Shown one piece after another: positions 1 through 6,314 of a stretch of 7,208 nucleotides of DNA. This DNA comes from Peptococcaceae bacterium (GTDB taxonomy: Bacteria > Bacillota > Dehalobacteriia > UBA4068 > UBA4997): contig JAHZFN010000088.1 of assembly GCA_019421315.1 (NCBI GenBank), positions 1 to 7,208 of the forward strand. Reading direction: 5' to 3'. The notes beneath the pieces are model-generated. The model saw nothing but the letters and a program-made list of their open reading frames with translations, ran no database searches and was not told the origin of the DNA. How positions within the stretch are numbered: position 1 is the stretch's first letter; the number at the start of each line of letters is the position of its first letter. The translations under genes were made by a program, and so were the position numbers.

Positions 1-561
1 CAGAACAACGTCGCATTGCCGCAAAACCTCGTTTATATCGCCGTAACCCCAGCTGCCTGCGGAAATGATATTACGGTCCTTGTCGTTGCCGACATCAAAA
101 TTCAGCTCATAATCATCTTCTGGGTGAATAACGGATTTATTATCAACTGCCTGTTCAAAATCAAGAACAGGCTCAAAAACTTCATATTCAACTTTGATTA
201 AGCGAACTGCCTTGGCGGCGTTTTTTTCGGTATCTGCCGCCACAACCGCCACAGGATCGCCCACATAACGCACATATTCGTCCAGCAAATGCCTGTCCAA
301 TGGGCTGGGTTCGGGGTGCGTCTGCCCTGCCGCCGTGAAGCGGGGACCGTCAAAATCCTTATACGTCAAAACACATTCCACGCCGGGAACCAACATGGCT
401 TTGGAAGTATCAATACTTTTGATTTTGGCAAAAGCATAAGGGCTGTGCAGCAGTTTTACTTTCAGCGCATTGGCGGGAGCAATGTCCTCGGTATAAACAG
501 GTCTGCCCAAAAGCAAGGAATCGGCGTCTGTTTTTCTGACTGCCTGATGAACATATTTCAT
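1..561 (-). CDS. Molybdenum-binding (large) subunit of a xanthine dehydrogenase-family hydroxylase, N-terminal part
   Basis: This is the N-terminal 187 residues of the catalytic subunit of a molybdenum hydroxylase; the gene runs off the window at base 1 with an open frame. The protein starts MKYVHQAVRKTDADSLLLG, followed by GRPVYTEDIAP (about residues 19-29), LLHSPYAFAKIKSIDTSKA (about 37-55), PGVECVLTYKDFDGPRF and VRYVGDPVAVVAADTEKNA. These are the conserved blocks of the a/b-hammerhead domain that opens this family. The domain helps seat the molybdopterin cofactor; the cofactor and active-site segments lie beyond the window. The start codon overlaps the stop codon of the upstream iron-sulfur gene by one base (TAATG), with GGAGG about ten bases before it, so translation is probably coupled. 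The wording (AGQTHPEPSPLD) resembles anaerobic clostridial members usually labelled xanthine or purine dehydrogenase. Family assignment is secure. The substrate is not: purine, nicotinate or an aldehyde are all possible. Confidence 0.9.
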   Translation of the reverse strand, partial: MKYVHQAVRKTDADSLLLGRPVYTEDIAPANALKVKLLHSPYAFAKIKSIDTSKAMLVPGVECVLTYKDFDGPRFTAAGQTHPEPSPLDRHLLDEYVRYVGDPVAVVAADTEKNAAKAVRLIKVEYEVFEPVLDFEQAVDNKSVIHPEDDYELNFDVGNDKDRNIISAGSWGYGDINEVLRQCDVVL

Positions 562-1013
562 TACTCTGCCGCCTCCAAATATTTTTTGATTGACCGCATT
601 TGGCTCATGTAGCCTGTACAGCGGCACAAATTGCCTGCCAAATAGCGGTTGATTTCATCTTCTGTGGGTTTAACAAGCTCTTTTTTCATGGCAATCACAG
701 TCATGATCAAACCGGGACTGCAAAAGCCGCACTGCTCCGTCCCTTCGTTGCCGAAAATAACGGCAAGCTTTTGCACCTCGTCCTGCACGCCTTCAATGGT
801 TGTAATATGCTTGTTTTGGCATTTTGCCGCCAAAACGGAACAGGAAAGCACAGGACTTTCCTCAAGCCAAACGGTGCAAAGCCCGCAGTTGGTGGTATCG
901 CAGCCTTTTTTGACGCCTAAATATCCCAAAGAACGCAGTAAATCATAGAGCACTGTATCCGCCGAAATTTCAGGCGTGTGTATTTTATTATTAACGAAAA
1001 TTTTTATTTTCAT
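561..1013 (-). CDS. [2Fe-2S] iron-sulfur subunit of the molybdenum hydroxylase
   Basis: A 150-residue small subunit that carries electrons from the molybdenum centre to FAD. All eight cluster cysteines are visible. The plant-ferredoxin-like N-terminal domain has C38, C43, C46 (GCDTTNCGLC) and C58. The helical C-terminal domain has C95 and C98 (QCGFCSPG) and C130 and C132 (CRCTGY). C65 is extra and probably not a ligand. The length is normal for CoxS/XdhC-type subunits (about 150-165). The GCDTTNCGLCTVW form of the first motif, in place of the commoner GCGEGECGACTV, is what I expect from anaerobic Bacillota. The start is supported by AAGGA seven bases before ATG. It sits 64 bases after the FAD gene and overlaps the start of the molybdenum gene by one base, so the three are almost certainly co-transcribed. 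Confidence 0.95.
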   Translation of the reverse strand: MKIKIFVNNKIHTPEISADTVLYDLLRSLGYLGVKKGCDTTNCGLCTVWLEESPVLSCSVLAAKCQNKHITTIEGVQDEVQKLAVIFGNEGTEQCGFCSPGLIMTVIAMKKELVKPTEDEINRYLAGNLCRCTGYMSQMRSIKKYLEAAE

Positions 1014-1077
1014 GATAATTCCTTATTTATATTCAACATTCAACTTTTATATTTGTCTTTTACAAGTATGAGCTTTT

Positions 1078-1833
1078 TTATTTTTTAATTTGCAAATCCG
1101 CAAAGCATTTTTCCAGCAAATCGACGGCTATAATTTTGCGGTATGCCGCCGAAGCCCGCATATTGGAGCCGTAACTGAAAGATGCCGCAATTTTTTCAGC
1201 GCTTGTATCGGCGGCGAAAAGCTTGGTTTTGGCAACGGCAGGTCTGGCGCCCACAGCAACCCGAATTTCGGAATTGCTTCTGCAAACTGCCGCATTAAGC
1301 GCCGATAAATCGGTCGCCGTCGGTTTATATGCCGCAAAAGAAACTTTTTGCTTAGCAGGAATAATTATCTCTTTCAACAAATCTTTTTTCATTTGCCTGC
1401 CAAGATATTCCGACAGCGCCATTTCACCCGCAAGCTCAAAACAAACACGGGCATTCAATGCCGAAAGCAATGTTATTATATCGGAAAAACCGTGTTTCAA
1501 AAAGACGTTGCCGCCGATTGTCGCTGTATTTCGGAACTGCACGCCGACAATTTTCGACAGCAATTCGGCAAAAACGCCGCCGTAATTCTCTGCCAAAATA
1601 TTCGACAGCTCAACTTTGCGCAAAGGCGTGCAGGCACCGATTTTCACCGAGCCGTTTTTTTTCTTGATATAATCAAGCCCCAAATCGGTAATATCAATCA
1701 AGCTGTTATAACTGCCCCTGCTCAAACGCAGCCACATATTGCCCGCTACAATTTTGTTTCTTTTGCTTTTGCTTAAAGCCTCGCCTGCTTCCCTGCAGCT
1801 TTGGGCTTTAAGATAATCTCTGGCATTATACAT
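1078..1833 (-). CDS. FAD-binding subunit of the molybdenum hydroxylase
   Basis: First gene of the oxidoreductase operon and the flavin subunit that hands electrons to the final acceptor. I chose the start MYNARDYLKA (251 residues) because GGGAG lies seven bases upstream. An in-frame ATG at 1848 would add five residues (MWEKK), but the only Shine-Dalgarno-like AGGA there almost touches the codon. Residues given from the chosen start: VAGNMWLRL at 29-37 is the first FAD pyrophosphate loop, where many relatives have a GGT-type sequence; RNTATIGGN at 101-109 followed by GFSD at 115-118 is the second FAD-binding block; GSNMRASAAYR at 222-232 is the C-terminal signature (DxRASxxYR). The family is CoxM/XdhB-like (FAD_binding_5 plus CO_deh_flav_C). 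At 251 residues it is slightly shorter than many relatives, but both domains are present. The order FAD, FeS, Mo matches the coxMSL layout. Confidence 0.92.
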   Translation of the reverse strand: MYNARDYLKAQSCREAGEALSKSKRNKIVAGNMWLRLSRGSYNSLIDITDLGLDYIKKKNGSVKIGACTPLRKVELSNILAENYGGVFAELLSKIVGVQFRNTATIGGNVFLKHGFSDIITLLSALNARVCFELAGEMALSEYLGRQMKKDLLKEIIIPAKQKVSFAAYKPTATDLSALNAAVCRSNSEIRVAVGARPAVAKTKLFAADTSAEKIAASFSYGSNMRASAAYRKIIAVDLLEKCFADLQIKK

Positions 1834-1879
1834 TTTTTTCTCCCACATTTCCTAAAAACAGACATAGTCATACAGATAT

Positions 1880-1909
1880 ATTATACTATCAATTCACCCG
1901 ATAATACAA
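1880..1909 (-). promoter_or_regulatory. Candidate sigma-A promoter of the molybdenum hydroxylase operon
   Basis: On the minus strand there is a perfect -10 hexamer TATAAT (1885-1880), preceded after 18 bases by TTGTAT (1909-1904), a weak -35 that matches the consensus in three positions. Transcription would begin near 1873, giving a leader of about 40 bases before the start at 1833. The weak -35 and its overlap with an inverted repeat would suit a promoter needing an activator or subject to a repressor. Confidence 0.5.
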
Positions 1910-1921
1910 GTGTTTTGTCGG
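1898..1921. promoter_or_regulatory. Imperfect 24-bp palindrome overlapping the -35 element (candidate operator)
   Basis: The arms CCGATAATACA (1898-1908) and TGTTTTGTCGG (1911-1921) are separated by two bases and complementary at 9 of 11 positions (consensus CCGAYAAWACA). The arms are GC-capped in AT-rich surroundings, and the -35 hexamer at 1904-1909 falls inside the left arm. Position and symmetry suggest a dimeric regulator site for the oxidoreductase operon. I do not recognise it as a named box. Confidence 0.4.
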
Positions 1922-2016
1922 ATAAATTGCAGAAGTAAAAATCTCCGCCGCCGAAACAATGTTAATTCTAACAAAATAATCCACCAAAGCGGCTTTTTCT
2001 CAATGGCATTTAAACA

Positions 2017-2040
2017 AATTTATTTATCAATTTATTTATC
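2017..2040. repeat. Two exact tandem copies of a 12-bp AT-rich unit
   Basis: AATTTATTTATC occurs twice head to tail (2017-2028 and 2029-2040) between the Tex terminator and the oxidoreductase promoter. It is probably a simple replication-slippage repeat. It lies far upstream of the -35, so an accessory regulatory role is possible but unsupported. Confidence 0.6.
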
Positions 2041-2062
2041 ATTTGAAATATTTTACTAATAT

Positions 2063-2107
2063 AAAAAAAAACGCCGACAACGGATTGAATGCCGTTGTCG
2101 GCGTTTT
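2063..2107 (-). terminator. Rho-independent terminator of the Tex gene
   Basis: A perfect 13-bp stem (2071-2083 pairing with 2092-2104) has an 8-base loop and is extended by three A-T pairs on each side. Read on the minus strand it is followed by a run of nine T (2071-2063), and it begins about 16 bases after the Tex stop codon. It separates Tex from the oxidoreductase operon, which therefore needs its own promoter. Confidence 0.95.
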
Positions 2108-2122
2108 AATATTGTTTTAGCT

Positions 2123-4273
2123 CTAACTATGGCATTTCATCGTTAAGGAAATGCGTTTTTTATCTGTATCAACGCTCAAAATTTCAACATTTACCACATC
2201 GCCTACCTGCAAAACCTCGGATGGGTGCTTGATATAGCGATCGGTAATCTGGGAAATATGCACCAAGCCGTCCTGATGAACGCCGATATCCACGAAAGCA
2301 CCGAAATCCGTTACGTTGCGGACAGTGCCTTTCAAAACCATGCCCGCCTTTAAATCGTTCATATCCATGATGTCGGAACGCAGCATCGGCGGCGGCAGCT
2401 CATCACGCAGATCACGACCCGGTTTTGCCAACTCCTGCAAAATATCTTCCAAGGTGGGAACACCGATACCGCAGGCTTCGGCGACCTTGCTTTTGCCGTA
2501 TTCTTTAACCTGCTTCTGCAAATCTGCCATATTAATAGCGCTGAATTTTTTTAAATCATAACCAAACATCTGCAAAAGCTCTTTGACAGCGGCATAAGAT
2601 TCGGGGTGGACGCCTGTGTTATCCAACGGATTTTTAGCATCGGGAATACGCAAAAAGCCTGCGCACTGCTGAAATGTTTTCGGTCCCAGCTTGCTGACTT
2701 TTTTCAGTTGAGTTCGGGAAGTGAAGGAACCCTCGTCCTCCCTGTATTTTACGATATTCTTGGCAATAGACGGCGAAAGCCCTGCAATATATGTCAGCAA
2801 AGAAGCAGAAGCGGTGTTTAAATCCACACCGACTTTGTTTACGCAATCCTCAACAACACCCTCCAAAGCCTCATCCAGTCTTTTGGGCGGCATATCATGC
2901 TGATACTGTCCCACACCGACACTCTTGGGGTTAATTTTCACCAGCTCCGCCAAAGGGTCCTGAAGCCGTCTGGCAATGGAAACGGCACTGCGCAGAGAAA
3001 CATCATAATCGGGAAATTCTTCCGCACCCAATTTTGAGGCGGAATAAACGGAGGCCCCCGCTTCGTTTACCATCATATACTGTACCTTTTCGGGAATTTC
3101 ATTGATTAACTCCGCAATGAAAATTTCACTTTCCTTGGAGGCGGTGCCGTTGCCTATGGCTATAATTTCCACACCGTAGATTTTTATCCATTCGGTAAGA
3201 ATATCTTTGGCTTCTTGGATTTTTTTCTGCGGCGGTGTCGGATAAACCACGCCGACATTCAAAACCTTGCCCGTTTCGTCAACAATGGCAATTTTGCAGC
3301 CCGTGCGATAAGCGGGGTCAAACCCCATGGCAACCTTGCCTTTAATTGGCGCCTGCATCAGCAAAGATTTTAAATTCATACCGAAAACCTTGATTGCCTG
3401 CTCACAAGCGGCGGCCGTCAAATCCGAACGAAATTCCCTTTCGATTGACGGGAAAATCAAACGGTTATAGGCATCTTCAACTGTTTTGTCCATTAAATCT
3501 GTATAGATTGTATTGTCGTAAATAAAAGGCTCGGAAAGATGATAAGTGGCTTCGTCCGCATCCACATCAACTTTAACTTTCAGCAAGCCCTCTTTTTCGC
3601 CTCTGTTAATTGCCAAAATTCGATGGCTGGGGATTTTTTGCAGCGGCTCGGTGTAATCGTAATACATATTGTAAACGGAATCCTCATCTGTTGCACCGCA
3701 AACTTTCAGCAGTCCAGTTTTGGCGGTAAATTTACGCAGTATATCCCTGCCTTCGGCGCTGTCGGAAATTTTTTCGGCAATAATATCGCAGGCACCCTGC
3801 ACAGCGTCGGCAACAGTTTCCACACCTTTTTCGAGGTTGACATAAGCTGCGGCGATTTCCTCCACTGTACCCGTCGTTTCTTTTTGTGCAAAAATAATAT
3901 CTGCCAAGGGCTGCAAACCTTTTTCTTTGGCAACAGTAGCTCTCGTTCTCTTTTTTTGTTTATACGGACGGTAAATATCCTCCAGCTTTGCCAGTGTATC
4001 GGCATTTTGAATGGCAGACATAATTTCATCCGTCATCTGCTCCAGCTCTGTGATATGAGCGATGATTTCTTCTTTGCGTTTTTCCAAATTCCGCAGATAA
4101 TTCAGGCGGTCGCTGAGATCACGCAAAACCTGGTCGTCGCAGGAGCCTGTCATTTCCTTGCGGTATCTGGCGATAAAAGGAATGGTGTTGCCTTCGTCCA
4201 AAAGCGTAATAATATTATTTAGATGATTGGTTTTTATATCAAATTCCTTTTGTAAAATGTTAATAATTTCCAT
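2123..4273 (-). CDS. tex: Tex, S1-domain RNA-binding transcription accessory protein
   Basis: A 716-residue cytoplasmic nucleic-acid-binding protein of the Tex/Spt6-like family, which influences transcription and transcript fate; the exact role in this organism is unknown. Domains from the chosen start: Tex N-terminal helical region (about 1-190), with IPFIARYRKEMTGSCDD at about 31-47 and RPYKQKKRTRATVAKEKGL at about 102-120; a YqgF/RuvX-like nuclease-fold domain (about 312-440, starting GKVAMGFDPAYRTG); helix-hairpin-helix repeats (about 480-542, VDLNTASASLLTYIAGLSPS and KKVSKLGPKTFQQCAGFLRI); and a C-terminal S1 domain (about 640-713, GTVRNVTDFGAFVDIGVHQDGL). Length is typical. The start MEIINILQKEF is preferred because GGGAG lies seven bases before it and it matches the usual Tex N-terminus. 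An in-frame ATG at 4306 would add an unconserved 11 residues with no good ribosome binding site. It has its own promoter and terminator, so it is probably monocistronic. Confidence 0.97.
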   Translation of the reverse strand: MEIINILQKEFDIKTNHLNNIITLLDEGNTIPFIARYRKEMTGSCDDQVLRDLSDRLNYLRNLEKRKEEIIAHITELEQMTDEIMSAIQNADTLAKLEDIYRPYKQKKRTRATVAKEKGLQPLADIIFAQKETTGTVEEIAAAYVNLEKGVETVADAVQGACDIIAEKISDSAEGRDILRKFTAKTGLLKVCGATDEDSVYNMYYDYTEPLQKIPSHRILAINRGEKEGLLKVKVDVDADEATYHLSEPFIYDNTIYTDLMDKTVEDAYNRLIFPSIEREFRSDLTAAACEQAIKVFGMNLKSLLMQAPIKGKVAMGFDPAYRTGCKIAIVDETGKVLNVGVVYPTPPQKKIQEAKDILTEWIKIYGVEIIAIGNGTASKESEIFIAELINEIPEKVQYMMVNEAGASVYSASKLGAEEFPDYDVSLRSAVSIARRLQDPLAELVKINPKSVGVGQYQHDMPPKRLDEALEGVVEDCVNKVGVDLNTASASLLTYIAGLSPSIAKNIVKYREDEGSFTSRTQLKKVSKLGPKTFQQCAGFLRIPDAKNPLDNTGVHPESYAAVKELLQMFGYDLKKFSAINMADLQKQVKEYGKSKVAEACGIGVPTLEDILQELAKPGRDLRDELPPPMLRSDIMDMNDLKAGMVLKGTVRNVTDFGAFVDIGVHQDGLVHISQITDRYIKHPSEVLQVGDVVNVEILSVDTDKKRISLTMKCHS

Positions 4274-4342
4274 TAAAAATCTCCCGTGAAATAATTCTTT
4301 CAGCATTATCTTAAATAAATTGTCTGAACTAAACGTTATGTC

Positions 4343-4370
4343 TTTATAAATAATTCTGCTTTTATGTCAC
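4343..4370 (-). promoter_or_regulatory. Candidate sigma-A promoter of tex, with an upstream A/T element
   Basis: On the minus strand GTGACA (4370-4365, 5/6 to the -35 consensus) is followed after 16 bases by TATAAA (4348-4343, 5/6 to the -10 consensus). Transcription would start near 4336, about 60 bases ahead of the chosen tex start. The uninterrupted A7T6 tract at 4382-4394 falls at roughly -46 to -58, where an UP element would contact the RNA polymerase alpha subunits. Confidence 0.55.
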
Positions 4371-4410
4371 CAAACCTGCTTAAAAAAATTTTTTATTTTA
4401 ACTTTTGTTT

Positions 4411-4440
4411 GCATATTTTAAGCATTATGGGTCAAAATAA
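4411..4440 (+). promoter_or_regulatory. Possible forespore-type (sigma-F/sigma-G-like) promoter of the DUF1540 gene
   Basis: GCATA at 4411-4415 is followed after 17 bases by CAAAATA at 4433-4439. This resembles the -35/-10 pair used by sigma-G, and with GG at 4430-4431 also the sigma-F pattern. No comparably good sigma-A promoter was found between here and the start codon: TTACAA at 4456 and TAATAT at 4475 are only 13 bases apart. In DNA this AT-rich a chance match is quite possible. Confidence 0.3.
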
Positions 4441-4466
4441 ATTTTGTAATATCAATTACAAAATTT
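4439..4466. promoter_or_regulatory. Perfect 12-bp inverted repeat upstream of the DUF1540 gene (operator or mRNA leader hairpin)
   Basis: AAATTTTGTAAT (4439-4450) and ATTACAAAATTT (4455-4466) are exact reverse complements separated by four bases (ATCA). The element ends 31 bases before the DUF1540 start codon and lies just after the candidate -10. It has no GC-rich stem and no T-run, so it is not a usual terminator. It looks like a dimer binding site, possibly also acting on the divergent tex side. I could not match it with confidence to a known box. Confidence 0.5.
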
Positions 4467-4497
4467 TTGTTTAATAATATAACGGAGGTAATTTAAC

Positions 4498-4653
4498 ATG
4501 AAAAATTCTGCTATCCAATGCACTGTTACTCAATGCAAACACAACTGCGGCAATGAACATTACTGCTCTTTGAGCGCCATTCGTGTAGGCACACACGAAA
4601 GCAACCCCACAATGGTTGAATGCACAGACTGCGAATCCTTTGAATTGAAATAA
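4498..4653 (+). CDS. DUF1540 domain-containing small cysteine-rich protein
   Basis: A 51-residue protein starting MKNSAIQCTVTQCKHNCGNE and ending VECTDCESFELK. Six cysteines at residues 8, 13, 17, 23, 42 and 45 give the spacing C-x4-C-x3-C-x5-C-x18-C-x2-C, which with AIRVGTHESNP is the DUF1540 pattern found widely in Clostridia and Bacilli. The cysteines suggest a zinc- or other metal-binding fold. No signal peptide or membrane segment is present, and the function of the family is not established to my knowledge. The start is firm: GGAGGT lies eight bases before ATG. It is the only plus-strand gene in the window and is monocistronic, with the palindrome upstream and a terminator at 4709-4749. 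The closely similar parts of the family I recall are short stand-alone proteins like this one, so it is not a fragment. Confidence 0.9.
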   Translation: MKNSAIQCTVTQCKHNCGNEHYCSLSAIRVGTHESNPTMVECTDCESFELK

Positions 4654-4708
4654 CCTCGGATAAACTGAGTTATATCAATCCAACCGATATTTCAAGTTAA
4701 ATCACAGC

Positions 4709-4749
4709 AAAAAAAACAGGCGAGCACTGCAATTCTTGCCTGTTTTTTT
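4709..4749. terminator. Bidirectional terminator between the DUF1540 and MATE genes
   Basis: CAGGCGAG (4717-4724) pairs with CTTGCCTG (4735-4742) around a 10-base loop, with one G-U wobble when read as plus-strand RNA. The stem is flanked by A8 (4709-4716) and T7 (4743-4749), which extend the helix and supply a U-tract in either direction. It lies 55 bases after the DUF1540 stop and 19 bases after the MATE stop, so it can serve both convergent genes. It should work slightly better for the plus-strand transcript, because the wobble becomes a C-A mismatch on the other. Confidence 0.85.
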
Positions 4750-4768
4750 ATATTTGACAAATTAAAAA

Positions 4769-6133
4769 TCAAGTGTTAATATCAGGCGGTTTTTGGTCGG
4801 GCATACTCGGCGGCTCTTCCGCAAACAATGTTTTTTTGAATTTTCGGCGGAAAAATTCGCCGTTGGCAATCATGGCAAACCAACCCAAAAGAGAACCCAG
4901 ACAAACTGCAAGAATTCCCATTTTGCCAACCAGGAGATATGTGCCGCTGACTCTGGTTGTCATGGAAAGTATTGTGCTGATAATGGTAATTTTCGGCTTG
5001 CCGATACCACGGAAATAGCCTTGATACATCTGGTTAATTCCCGCAAAGAAATACAGGAACGCCATAACCCGCAAATACGTTACGCCTGTTTCCAATGCGG
5101 TGGGAGAAATATCGGCTATGAACAGAGGCACCAGTTTGGGTGATAAAGTAAATAATACCACACAAATCAAAAAATCGTAACATAAAGTAATGACCGTACC
5201 CACTTTCATGGTTGTTTTAACCATTTTTTTATCATTTGCCCCCATATTTTTGGCACAAAGGGCAGATGCGGAAGATGAAACACCATCTCCCGGCGCCAAA
5301 GCAAAGGATTCAATCTTGGTTGCCGCATCATAACCTGCAATTACGCTGACACCGAAACCGTTGACTGCCCCCTGAATCAAAAGCTTGCCGGCATAAAGAA
5401 AAGTTTGCTGAACAGCCGAGGCACTGCTGTACGGAATGAGTTCTTTAATACAGCTTTTATCTATAACCAAATCTTTCGGTTTGAACGCCAAAAGCGGTTG
5501 TGTTTTATACAAATAAACAATGCAGACCAGAGCGGAGATTCCTTGGGAAAGCGCCGTGGAAACACCTGCGCCGAATGTATTCAATCCCAAACCGCCGACA
5601 AAGAATATATCCAAACCGATATGAATTACAGAAGCTGTCAAAAGCGCATAAAGAGGAATTTTGGAAAGCCCCAGCGACAGCAAAGCCGAAGAGCTGTAAT
5701 TATAGATAAAAGTAAAAATCAAACCGATAAACACAGGCAAAAGATAGCTGTATGAATACGGAATAATTTCATCGGGGGCTTGGGTCAGCCGCAGGATACT
5801 TTTGGCAAAAATAATACAGATCAAAGAAATTGCAACAGTAAAAATCATGCCGCCGCAAAGAGCGGAGGATGCTGTTCGTCTGTACTGCTCCTTGTCGCCA
5901 TGGCCCAGCTTATTGGAAAGCAAAACCGTAATGCCTATGCCTATACCGTATAAAAAAAATACCAATAAATTCATGATCGGGTTGGCAGCGCCGATGGCGG
6001 CAAGGTAAGTTTCACCGCATATTCTGCCGACAATCAAGGAATCAATGGTATTATACAGCTGCTGCAGCAAGCTGCTTGCCATCAAAGGCAAGGCAAATTT
6101 AATAATGGTCAACGTGGTTTTTGAAGCGTGCAT
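4769..6133 (-). CDS. MATE-family multidrug/cation exporter
   Basis: A 454-residue polytopic membrane protein of the MATE family (NorM/MepA-like), expected to expel organic cations or other compounds in exchange for Na+ or H+. The family's two six-helix halves are recognisable. The first half has FALPLMASSLLQQLYNTIDSL at about 13-33, with VGR after it and LAAIGAANPI at 44-53. The second half starts near QQTFLYAGKLLIQGAVNGFG (242-261), followed by ATKIESFALAPGDGVSSSAS (271-290) and NQMYQGYFRGIGKPK (367-381), a hallmark of bacterial MATE proteins. The C-terminal tail is cytoplasmic, with basic residues (RRKFKK) and then a short proline-rich acidic stretch. Length is typical. AAGG lies 11 bases before ATG, a slightly long spacing. 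It stands alone, with terminators on both sides of its unit and an unusually long leader region. The substrate cannot be told from sequence. Confidence 0.93.
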   Translation of the reverse strand: MHASKTTLTIIKFALPLMASSLLQQLYNTIDSLIVGRICGETYLAAIGAANPIMNLLVFFLYGIGIGITVLLSNKLGHGDKEQYRRTASSALCGGMIFTVAISLICIIFAKSILRLTQAPDEIIPYSYSYLLPVFIGLIFTFIYNYSSSALLSLGLSKIPLYALLTASVIHIGLDIFFVGGLGLNTFGAGVSTALSQGISALVCIVYLYKTQPLLAFKPKDLVIDKSCIKELIPYSSASAVQQTFLYAGKLLIQGAVNGFGVSVIAGYDAATKIESFALAPGDGVSSSASALCAKNMGANDKKMVKTTMKVGTVITLCYDFLICVVLFTLSPKLVPLFIADISPTALETGVTYLRVMAFLYFFAGINQMYQGYFRGIGKPKITIISTILSMTTRVSGTYLLVGKMGILAVCLGSLLGWFAMIANGEFFRRKFKKTLFAEEPPSMPDQKPPDINT

Positions 6134-6169
6134 TTTAAGAACAACCTTCTGCTTTCAAATAAGTTTTTT

Positions 6170-6189
6170 GGGTTAATCTGTAATAACCC
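6170..6189. promoter_or_regulatory. Short inverted repeat in the MATE leader
   Basis: GGGTTA (6170-6175) and TAACCC (6184-6189) are exact reverse complements separated by eight bases, 37 bases before the MATE start codon and just downstream (minus strand) of -10-like AT-rich sequence. On the minus strand it is followed by A-rich rather than T-rich sequence, so it is not a terminator for the MATE message. It may be a regulator site or leader hairpin, or a chance repeat. Confidence 0.3.
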
Positions 6190-6314
6190 TTATATTTTAT
6201 AATAACAAATTTTTCCTTATAAATAAACCTCCCTTTTGCCCGCAAAATCACAAATAAAACAAAATGCCTGTTAAAAAACTTGAATTAATTTAACTTTTTC
6301 TGTTCACTAAAAAA

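Noticed and set aside
16..948. Several plus-strand frames across the iron-sulfur and molybdenum subunit genes
   Set aside because: They are shadows of the minus-strand oxidoreductase genes, without ribosome binding sites or motifs.
1223..1776. Plus-strand frames of 120 and 142 codons across the FAD subunit gene
   Set aside because: They overlap a minus-strand gene with clear FAD-binding motifs and show no features of their own.
2017..2040. Tandem 12-bp repeat considered as the start of a CRISPR or iteron array
   Set aside because: There are only two adjacent AT-rich copies, with no spacers, no further copies and no replication or Cas genes nearby.
3539..4222. Long plus-strand open frame of 227 codons
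   Set aside because: It lies wholly antisense to the highly conserved tex coding sequence, has no recognisable domain or ribosome binding site, and its composition is that of a reverse-strand shadow.
4274..4306. Longer tex start adding MLKELFHGRFL
   Set aside because: The extension is not typical of Tex, lacks a good ribosome binding site, and itself contains the GGGAG that serves the next ATG at 4273.
6221..6233. Second Shine-Dalgarno-like GGGAGG on the minus strand in the MATE leader
   Set aside because: No ATG, GTG or TTG opening a usable frame follows at a suitable distance; the nearest TTG frame stops after two further codons.
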